Source: Kitasatospora humi
GTDB taxonomy: Bacteria > Actinomycetota > Actinomycetes > Streptomycetales > Streptomycetaceae
Length of the DNA stretch: 64,000 nt
Reading direction: 5' to 3'
Assembly: GCF_020907985.1 (NCBI RefSeq)
Contig: NZ_JAJJPA010000019.1
Location: 62,001-126,000 of the forward strand
Under the pieces are notes generated by a model. It did no database searches. It was not told the origin of the DNA and saw nothing but the letters and a program-made list of their open reading frames with translations. Made by a program: the position numbers and the translations under genes. Position 1 is the first letter of the stretch, and the number at the start of each line of letters is the position of its first letter. Of the stretch, positions 58,003 to 64,000 are shown piece by piece.

Positions 58003-59139
58003 ATGGCTGACGCGCAGACCCCCACCGACCCGGCGCCGTACGACGCGCTGCTGCTGCTCTCCTTCGGCGGGCCGGAGGGCCCCGAGGACGTGGTGCCGTT
58101 CCTGGAGAACGTCACCCGCGGTCGCGGCATCCCGAAGGAGCGGCTGGCCGAAGTGGGGCAGCACTACTTCCGCTTCGGCGGGGTCAGCCCGATCAACGAG
58201 CAGAACCGCGCACTGCTCGCCGCGCTGCGCGAGGACTTCGCCGACCACGGCCTGGACCTGCCGGTCTACTGGGGCAACCGGAACTGGGCGCCCTACCTGG
58301 TCGACACGCTGCGCGAGCTGGCCGACGACGGCCACCGCCGCGTCGCGGTGCTGGCCACCAGCGCCTACGCGGGCTACTCGGGCTGCCGGCAGTACCGCGA
58401 GAACCTGGCCGACGCGCTGGCCGTGCTCGCCGAGGAGGGCCGCCCGGCGCTGACCGTGGACAAGCTGCGCCACTTCTACAACCACCCGGGCTTCGTCCAG
58501 CCGATGATCGAGGCGACCCTGGCCGCGCTGGCCGAGCTGCCGGCCGAGCTGCGGGACCGGGCGGAGCTGGCCTTCACCACCCACTCGATCCCCACCGCGA
58601 TGGCCGAGACCTCCGGCGCGCCCGACGACCCGGCCCGCGGCACCCCCGGCGGCGCCTACGTCGCCCAGCACCTGGAGGTGGCACGGCTGGTCGCCGAGGC
58701 GGTGGCCGGGGCCACCGGCGTGACCGACCGTCCGTGGCGGCTGGTCTACCAGTCGCGCAGCGGTGCGCCGCACATCCCGTGGCTGGAGCCGGACATCTGC
58801 GACCACCTGTCGGAGCGTCAGGAATCCGGCGCGGCAGCGGTGGTCATGGTGCCGATCGGCTTCGTCTCGGACCACATGGAGGTCAAGTACGACCTGGACA
58901 CCGAGGCCGTGGCGCGGGCCGCCGAGCTCGGCCTGCCGGTGGCCCGGGCCGCCACCGTCGGCGCCGACCCGCGGTTCGCGGCGGCGGTCCGCGAACTGCT
59001 GCTGGAGCGCGCGGCCACCGAGCGGGGTGCGGCGGTGGCGCGCTGCGCGCTCGGCCGGCTCGGCGCCGCCCATGACGTCTGCCCGGCCGCCTGCTGCCCC
59101 AACCCGCGGGCGCCCCGGCCGGCCGCGGCCCAGGCCTGA
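58003..59139 (+). CDS. hemH: Ferrochelatase (coproporphyrin-type)
   Basis: 378 residues. It inserts iron into coproporphyrin III in the coproporphyrin-dependent haem pathway of actinobacteria (also called CpfC). Family motifs are [35 protein letters not shown] with the metal-site His, and YQSRSG. Cys128 and the C-terminal CPAACCPN can supply the ligands of the [2Fe-2S] cluster found in actinobacterial ferrochelatases. CAGGAT (57990-57995) lies 7 nt before ATG 58003, so the mRNA is probably leaderless. The phosphatase gene follows after 28 nt. Confidence 0.93.
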   Translation: MADAQTPTDPAPYDALLLLSFGGPEGPEDVVPFLENVTRGRGIPKERLAEVGQHYFRFGGVSPINEQNRALLAALREDFADHGLDLPVYWGNRNWAPYLVDTLRELADDGHRRVAVLATSAYAGYSGCRQYRENLADALAVLAEEGRPALTVDKLRHFYNHPGFVQPMIEATLAALAELPAELRDRAELAFTTHSIPTAMAETSGAPDDPARGTPGGAYVAQHLEVARLVAEAVAGATGVTDRPWRLVYQSRSGAPHIPWLEPDICDHLSERQESGAAAVVMVPIGFVSDHMEVKYDLDTEAVARAAELGLPVARAATVGADPRFAAAVRELLLERAATERGAAVARCALGRLGAAHDVCPAACCPNPRAPRPAAAQA

Positions 59140-59167
59140 CACCGTCATCCACCGACGAAGGAGCACC

Positions 59168-59971
59168 GTGTCCGATCAGACCCTGCTGGACGAGCTGCTG
59201 GACGTGGCCCTGGAGGCCGCCCGCCGGGCCGGCGAGCTGCTGCGCGACGGCCGCCCGGCCGACCTCGGGGTGGCGGCGACCAAGAGCAGTCCGGTCGACG
59301 TGGTCACCGAGATGGACCTGGCCTCCGAGAAGCTGATCGTCGAGCTGATCACCGGCCGCCGCCCGCAGGACGGCTACCTCGGCGAGGAGGGCACCGAGCG
59401 GACCGGCGAAAGCGGCGTGCGCTGGGTGGTCGACCCGCTCGACGGAACCGTCAACTACCTTTACGGGCTGCCGAACTGGGCGGTCAGCGTGGCCGCCGAG
59501 CTGAACGGTGAGGCGGTGGTGGGGGTCGTCTTCGCGCCGGCCAGGGGCGAGCTGTTCCAGGCCGTTCGAGGGCGTGGCGCCCGGCTGGACGGCCGCGCGC
59601 TGTCGGTCCGGCCGACCCCGCCGTGGGGGCAGGCGCTGATCGCCACCGGTTTCAACTACGTGCTGCCGGCCCGGGTGCACCAGGCCGAGGTGCTGCACGC
59701 CCTGATGCCCGAGGTCCGGGACATCCGGCGGGGCGGCGCGGCGGCGCTGGACCTGTGCGACCTGGCGGCGGGCCGGCTGGACGGCTACTACGAGCGCGGG
59801 CTGGCCCCCTGGGACCAGGCGGCCGGTGGCCTGATCGCCCGGGAGGCGGGCGCCCGCACCGGCGGTCGGCCGGGCGCGCAGGCCGCCCGTGAGCTGCTGG
59901 TGGCGGCCCCGCCCGGCACCTTCGAGCTCCTCCAGGCACGCCTGGAGGAGCTGGGTGCCTGGCACGACTGA
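59168..59971 (+). CDS. Inositol monophosphatase family protein
   Basis: 267 residues. Metal-binding motifs are LGEEGTE, WVVDPLDGTVNYLYG (about 87-101) and APWDQAAGGLIAREAGA near 217, the complete set for Mg-dependent phosphomonoesterases of the IMPase/SuhB/CysQ group. Likely substrates are myo-inositol-1-phosphate, or histidinol phosphate or PAP in relatives. GAAGGAG precedes GTG 59168. Probably co-transcribed with hemH; a hairpin follows. Confidence 0.9.
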   Translation: MSDQTLLDELLDVALEAARRAGELLRDGRPADLGVAATKSSPVDVVTEMDLASEKLIVELITGRRPQDGYLGEEGTERTGESGVRWVVDPLDGTVNYLYGLPNWAVSVAAELNGEAVVGVVFAPARGELFQAVRGRGARLDGRALSVRPTPPWGQALIATGFNYVLPARVHQAEVLHALMPEVRDIRRGGAAALDLCDLAAGRLDGYYERGLAPWDQAAGGLIAREAGARTGGRPGAQAARELLVAAPPGTFELLQARLEELGAWHD

Positions 59972-60020
59972 CCGGAACGGCTGCCGACGGAACGCGGGAT
60001 TCCGACGGCTCCGATGCAGT

Positions 60021-60053
60021 GGAACCCCGGCGCGAGGATCGCACCGGGGTTCC
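60021..60053 (+). terminator. hemH-phosphatase operon terminator
   Basis: GGAACCCCGG (60021-60030) and CCGGGGTTCC (60044-60053), about 50 nt after the stop. Confidence 0.7.
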
Positions 60054-60121
60054 GGCAGGCATCGGGGGCCGGTCGACCCGGCCCTGGTGTCGGGAGTCGC
60101 CCGGACGGCCGGGCGCCCGGA

Positions 60122-60304
60122 TCAGGCGCTGCGGGGCAGCGCCAGCAGCGGGTCGACGCCGTGGTCGGCGGCGATCCGGCGCAGGTCTTCCAGTTCGGAC
60201 TGTTCGACCTCGGCCAGGAACTCGTCCCCGGCTTCGAGGGCGCGGTGCAGATCCTGCTCGGCATTGCGTATGCGCTGCAGGATTCCGGCGGTGAAGGCGT
60301 CCAT
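60122..60304 (-). CDS. Small conserved helical protein
   Basis: 60 residues from ATG 60304. Almost entirely predicted helical and acidic (ILQRIRNAEQDLHRALEAGD, VEQSELEDLRRIAADHGV), so possibly a small coiled-coil protein. A G-rich stretch upstream may be the ribosome-binding site. I recall short proteins of this type next to cutRS in streptomycetes. The function is unknown. A 96-codon frame continues upstream, but its start is less convincing. Confidence 0.65.
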   Translation of the reverse strand: MDAFTAGILQRIRNAEQDLHRALEAGDEFLAEVEQSELEDLRRIAADHGVDPLLALPRSA

Positions 60305-60754
60305 GCGGCAGACCCCCTTACGGTGTCGGACGTGCGCGGTCGGCGTTCCTCGGTCGGGAGGGGCGGTGGTCCAGCGGCTGCGCCCGACCGGTGCCGGCTC
60401 CGGTGCGGGCACGGGCGCGGCGCCGGGCCGCTCCGTGGATGCGTGCGATCTCCCAGCCGGTGCGGATGAACGCGCGGCGGGTGGGTGCGACTGCCTGACG
60501 GCGTGATCGCGGGTGTGAACTCGTCATCCCCACCCCCCGGGGCGGGAAACCTCCGGATCCGGAGAAAACCGCGGAAAGTTGCCCCCATCACACCGGGGTG
60601 TCGCTCTGACGTTCGACTCCACCGGGTTGCCGCCGGTCGACTTACCGCTGCTTTACCCGCACAGGGGGCAGGATGGAGGGACCGTCGGAGTCGCAGGCCC
60701 GCGCACGGGACCTCCGGTCCCGCACGTGTGGCCCCCGGAGAAGGGACAACCGCA
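60305..60754. other. Intergenic region upstream of cutR
   Basis: Separates the small minus-strand gene from cutR. CAGGAT at 60669-60674 could be a -10 element with an about 75-nt leader. No clear operator or gene seen. Confidence 0.45.
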
Positions 60755-61408
60755 GTGCGGGTTCTTGTCGTCGAGGACGAGCAGCTGCTCGCCGAAGCCG
60801 TGGCCACCGGCTTGCGCCGGGAGGCGATGGCCGTCGACGTGGTCTACGACGGCGAGGCCGCACTGCAGCGGATCGCGGTCAACGACTACGACGTCGTGGT
60901 GCTCGACCGCGACCTGCCGCTGGTGCACGGCGACGACGTCTGCCGCAGCGTGGTGGACCAGGGCCTGGCCACCCGGGTGATCATGCTGACCGCCTCCGGC
61001 GACATCAGCGACCGGGTCGAGGGCCTGGAGATCGGCGCGGACGACTACCTGCCCAAGCCGTTCGCCTTCAGTGAACTCGTGGCCCGGGTGCGCGCCCTCG
61101 GCCGCCGCGCCACCGTGCCGCTGCCGCCCGTGCTGGAGCGGGCCGGGATCAGCCTCGACCCGGGACGCCGCGAGGTGATCCGGGACGGCCGCTCGATCCA
61201 GCTGGCGCCCAAGGAGTTCGCCGTCCTGGAGGTCCTGATGCGGGCCGGCGGGGCCGTGGTCTCCGCCGAGCAACTGCTGGAGAAGGCCTGGGACGAGCAC
61301 ACCGACCCGTTCACCAACGTCGTCCGGGTCACCGTGATGACGCTGCGCCGCAAGCTCGGCGACCCGGCGGTGATCGTCACCGTGCCCGGCTCCGGCTACC
61401 GGATCTGA
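60755..61408 (+). CDS. cutR: Response regulator CutR
   Basis: 217 residues, the same length I recall for CutR. The receiver has EDE at 7-9, phospho-acceptor Asp51 (VVLDRDLP) and the Lys in YLPKPF. The OmpR-type winged helix (about 125-217) has LAPKEFAVLEVLM and VTVMTLRRKLGDP. GGAGAAGGGA precedes GTG 60755. In S. coelicolor CutR controls genes for extracellular protein folding such as htrA3 and htrB, and its loss raises actinorhodin. The kinase gene follows after 26 nt. Confidence 0.92.
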   Translation: MRVLVVEDEQLLAEAVATGLRREAMAVDVVYDGEAALQRIAVNDYDVVVLDRDLPLVHGDDVCRSVVDQGLATRVIMLTASGDISDRVEGLEIGADDYLPKPFAFSELVARVRALGRRATVPLPPVLERAGISLDPGRREVIRDGRSIQLAPKEFAVLEVLMRAGGAVVSAEQLLEKAWDEHTDPFTNVVRVTVMTLRRKLGDPAVIVTVPGSGYRI

Positions 61409-61434
61409 CCCCCCACCCCCAAGGGATGACACCC

Positions 61435-62730
61435 ATGACCACCCCGCCCACCACCGGCGGGCCCTCCGGCAGTTCGCACCCGACACCGCCGCGGCCCCCG
61501 CACCCGCCGCGACCGGTCGAGCCGCCGCTGCCGACCGACCAGTACCACCCCGGTGACGGCCTGAGCTGGCTGCCGTTCCGCCCCACCATCCGGTTCCGGC
61601 TCACCCTGCTGTACGGCGGGATGTTCCTGATGGCCGGCGTGGTGCTGCTGCTGCTGACCTACTTCATGGTCGAGCAGGCCTTCCAGGACATCTCGCTGCC
61701 CCAGATCATCAGTTCCGATCCCAACGTGGTGTTCCGCGCCGGCAACGGACAGCCGCTCAGCGGCAACGAGGTCAACAACTACCTGAGCGGCTCGCTCAGC
61801 GCCCAGGCCCACACCGAGCTGGATGCGCTGCTGCGCAAGTCCCTCATGGCGCTGGTCGCGCTCGCGGTGATCGCCTTCGCGGCCGGCTACGCGATGGCCG
61901 GCCGGGTGCTGCGCCCGCTCGGCCGGATCACCCGCACCGCCCGCGAGGTGGCCAGCTCCGACCTGCACCGCCGGATCCAGCTGGAGGGCCCGGACGACGA
62001 GCTCAAGGAGCTCGCCGACACCTTCGACGACATGCTCGACCGGTTGGACCGCTCCTTCGACTCGCAGCGCCGCTTCGTCTCCAACGCCTCGCACGAGCTG
62101 CGCACCCCGCTGGCGATCAACCGCACCCTGCTGGAGGTGCAGCTGTCGGACCCCAACACCTCGCCGGACCTGCAGCAGCTCGGCAGGACCCTGCTGGCCA
62201 CCAACGAGCGCAGCGAGCAACTGGTCGAGGGCCTGCTGCTGCTGGCCCGCAGCGACAACGAGCTGGTCGACCGGCGGCCGGTGGAACTTTCGGAGGTGGC
62301 GCTGCAGGCGGTCGAGCAGGTCCGCTCGGAGGCCGCCGGCCGCGAGCTGGAGATCCGCTCCGAGCTCAACCCGGTGGCGGTCCTGGGGAACGGGGTGCTG
62401 CTGGAGCGGATCGCGCTCAACCTGCTGCAGAACGCGGTGCGCTACAACCTGCCGGACGGCTGGGTGGAGATCACCACGGCGCCCGGCCCCGGCGGGGTCG
62501 GCGAGCTGGTGGTCAGCAACACCGGGCCGGTGGTGCCCGGTTACGAGCTGGAGCACATCTTCGAGCCGTTCCGCCGGCTCAAGGGAGCCGACCGGACCCG
62601 CAGCGACAAGGGGGTGGGCCTGGGCCTGTCGATCGTGCGCTCGGTGGTGCGCGCGCACGGCGGCTCGATCGAAGCGGTGCCCCGCCCCGGCGGCGGACTG
62701 ACCATGCGGGTGCGGATTCCCAGCGCCTGA
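61435..62730 (+). CDS. cutS: Sensor histidine kinase CutS
   Basis: 431 residues from ATG 61435 (AAGGG at 61421-61425; ATG 61426 is also in frame). A Pro-rich cytosolic N-terminus (1-48) precedes two membrane segments (about 55-76 and 137-155) with a 60-residue outer loop. HAMP follows (about 158-212), then His220 in SNASHELRTPLAI and the HATPase domain with NLLQNAVRYN, HIFEPFRRL and GVGLGLSIV. The whole protein has no Cys, which matters because CutRS is linked to redox and misfolding sensing. Terminator follows. Confidence 0.92.
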   Translation: MTTPPTTGGPSGSSHPTPPRPPHPPRPVEPPLPTDQYHPGDGLSWLPFRPTIRFRLTLLYGGMFLMAGVVLLLLTYFMVEQAFQDISLPQIISSDPNVVFRAGNGQPLSGNEVNNYLSGSLSAQAHTELDALLRKSLMALVALAVIAFAAGYAMAGRVLRPLGRITRTAREVASSDLHRRIQLEGPDDELKELADTFDDMLDRLDRSFDSQRRFVSNASHELRTPLAINRTLLEVQLSDPNTSPDLQQLGRTLLATNERSEQLVEGLLLLARSDNELVDRRPVELSEVALQAVEQVRSEAAGRELEIRSELNPVAVLGNGVLLERIALNLLQNAVRYNLPDGWVEITTAPGPGGVGELVVSNTGPVVPGYELEHIFEPFRRLKGADRTRSDKGVGLGLSIVRSVVRAHGGSIEAVPRPGGGLTMRVRIPSA

Positions 62731-62749
62731 GCCGTCCACGAACCTCCCG

Positions 62750-62799
62750 AGCGCCCTGCGCGCGCCCCTCACCTGCGAGAAGGGGCGGTGCAGGGCGCT
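62750..62799 (+). terminator. cutRS terminator
   Basis: Nested inverted repeats: AGCGCCCTGC (62750-62759) with GCAGGGCGCT (62790-62799), and CGCCCCT with AGGGGCG inside, followed by TGT. Confidence 0.75.
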
Positions 62800-62822
62800 T
62801 GTCACATCCGGGGCCGATTACT

Positions 62823-62867
62823 TACGCTGCCGTAACCTACGCTGCCGTAAGGTACGACACCGTAGGT
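62823..62867 (+). promoter_or_regulatory. Three tandem operator-like palindromes before desaturase
   Basis: Three head-to-tail 15-bp units at 62823, 62838 and 62853, each containing TACG-N4-CGTA (TACGCTGCCGTA twice, TACGACACCGTA once). The third unit ends 38 nt before the GTG start. The symmetry suits a TetR-type repressor, by my inference. Confidence 0.7.
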
Positions 62868-62905
62868 ATGCATCCGCACGCCCCGTTTCACCAGGAGCCA
62901 CCGTC

Positions 62906-63880
62906 GTGACCATCGCCCCCGTTCAGTGCACCGGTTCGACCGCATGGACCGACGCCAGGCTGCTGCTGGCTCTGGAAGAGGTGGTCGAGACGGAGCTGAA
63001 CCGGCACCTGAAGGCCGCCCGTGAGTGGATGCCGCACGAGTACGTCCCGTGGGGCCAGGGGCGTGACTTCGACGGCGTGCTCGGTGGCGAGGCCTGGGAG
63101 CTGTCGCAGTCCAAGGTCACCCCGCTCGGCCGCGTCTCCCTGGTGGTCAACCTGCTGACCGAGGACAACCTCCCCAGCTACCACCACGAGATCGCCACCC
63201 TGTTCGGGCGGGACGGCGCGTGGGGCACCTGGGTGCACCGCTGGACCGCCGAGGAGGGGCGGCACGGCATCGCGATCCGCGACTACCTGCTGGCCACCCG
63301 GGCGGTCGACCCGGTGGCCCTGGAGCGGGCCCGGATGGACCACATGGGCGCCGGCTTCCAGTCCGACAACGCCCACAGCATGCTGCACTCGATCGCCTAC
63401 GTGGCCTTCCAGGAGCTCGCCACCCGGATCTCCCACCGCAACACCGGCCACCTGTCCGGCGACCCGCTCTGCGAGCAGCTGCTGGCGAAGATCGCCAACG
63501 ACGAGAACCTGCACATGGTCTTCTACCGGAACCTGCTCAAGGCGGCCCTCGAGCTGGCTCCGGACCTGGCCATGCAGGCGGTCCGCGACGTCGTGACCGA
63601 GTTCCGGATGCCCGGCCACGGGATGCCCGGCTTCGAGCGCTCGGCCGCCCAGATCGCCCTCGGCGGCATATACAACCTGCGGATCCACCACGACGACGTG
63701 CTGCAGCCGGTGCTGCGCCACCTGAAGGTGCTGGAGCTGGGCGGCCTCGGGCCGGTCGGGGTGCAGGCGCAGCAGGAGCTCGGGCTCTTCATGGATGAGC
63801 TGGACGGGCAGGCGGCCCGGTTCGAGGAGCGCCAGGCGGCACTGCTGGCGCGTCGTGCCGCGAAGGCCGCGCAGGCGTAA
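62906..63880 (+). CDS. Acyl-ACP desaturase (stearoyl-ACP desaturase family)
   Basis: 324 residues, soluble di-iron enzyme that introduces a double bond into acyl-ACP for membrane lipids. Iron ligands are Glu86 (LLTEDN), Glu117 with His120 (EEGRH), Glu170 and Glu200 with His203 (DENLH). CAGGAG precedes GTG 62906. It needs a ferredoxin-type electron donor, not encoded here. Three tandem palindromes upstream imply tight transcriptional control, perhaps by fatty-acid status. Confidence 0.92.
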   Translation: MTIAPVQCTGSTAWTDARLLLALEEVVETELNRHLKAAREWMPHEYVPWGQGRDFDGVLGGEAWELSQSKVTPLGRVSLVVNLLTEDNLPSYHHEIATLFGRDGAWGTWVHRWTAEEGRHGIAIRDYLLATRAVDPVALERARMDHMGAGFQSDNAHSMLHSIAYVAFQELATRISHRNTGHLSGDPLCEQLLAKIANDENLHMVFYRNLLKAALELAPDLAMQAVRDVVTEFRMPGHGMPGFERSAAQIALGGIYNLRIHHDDVLQPVLRHLKVLELGGLGPVGVQAQQELGLFMDELDGQAARFEERQAALLARRAAKAAQA

Positions 63881-63970
63881 CCTCGGGAGCGTTTCCGGCG
63901 GTCCCGGATGCGCCGCCGAGCTGGCGCGATGGCGGCCGGTTGCGGCCGATTTCGTCCGAATTGCCCGCAC

Positions 63971-63986
63971 TGTGATGAAGGTCACA
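63971..63986. promoter_or_regulatory. Crp-type binding site
   Basis: TGTGATGAAGGTCACA is a perfect TGTGA-N6-TCACA palindrome, fitting cAMP-receptor-type sites, including the GTG-N8-CAC pattern of Streptomyces Crp. The likely target starts beyond the window edge. Confidence 0.65.
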
Positions 63987-64000
63987 CGCTGCCACGGTAC

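Overview
The window is high-GC actinobacterial DNA, and its gene order identifies it as Streptomycetaceae (Streptomyces or Kitasatospora). It contains whiH-hrdB, a trypsin-like protease, parE, parC, ptsH, sepH, hemH and cutRS in one run. From memory this matches the S. coelicolor chromosome around SCO5811-SCO5865, so it is mostly conserved core chromosome with accessory DNA at the left end. Typical streptomycete traits are GTG starts, GTGA/ATGA translational coupling, several apparently leaderless genes and sugar permeases without their own ATPase.

Layout. 1-2.1 kb: two coupled cytochrome P450 genes, a CYP157-like protein lacking canonical motifs and a normal CYP154-like partner, probably the end of a conservon. 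2.1-6.2 kb: an alpha-glucoside-type sugar ABC importer (lipoprotein and two permeases), where both permeases carry repeat-built N-terminal tails. 6.2-18.7 kb: rnhB, hypothetical genes, a repeat-filled gap, a RecQ-phosphoribosyltransferase fusion, a DUF4192 protein, an S33-type hydrolase and a glycogen-debranching-like protein. 18.7-22.4 kb: a Nudix/winged-helix regulator behind an operator-like dyad, then an ABC-2 pair whose nucleotide-binding subunit has lost its catalytic residues. 22.8-29.8 kb: sporulation regulator WhiH, principal sigma factor HrdB, a secreted protease, a zinc-ribbon protein and topoisomerase IV subunit ParE. 30-35 kb: a small membrane protein, a NarL-type two-component system, and a DUF485/ActP-like acetate symporter pair. 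35-45 kb: a sucrase/ferredoxin-like protein, ParC, an M16 peptidase pair, RtcB, a methyltransferase, a GNAT protein and HPr (PtsH) with a DasR-type site. 45-56.5 kb: an acetyltransferase/acyl-CoA synthetase fusion, DUF5998, a phosphodiesterase-like protein, thymidine kinase, VOC protein, sulfurtransferase, the FtsZ regulator SepH, a membrane protein with a disordered tail and a sugar-lactone-type oxidase. 56.6-64 kb: an MFS transporter, ferrochelatase, an inositol-monophosphatase-family protein, CutRS and an acyl-ACP desaturase behind three tandem operators, with a Crp-type site at the edge.

Functionally the locus brings together chromosome topology (ParE/ParC), primary transcription (HrdB), development and division (WhiH, SepH), carbon uptake (HPr, sugar ABC importer, acetate symporter) and envelope functions (CutRS, desaturase). 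No complete novel defence or biosynthetic system was recognised. The strongest unusual signals are the degenerate ABC ATPase, the motif-less P450, the unusual number of short tandem repeats (several in-frame inside genes) and a few well-formed regulatory sites.
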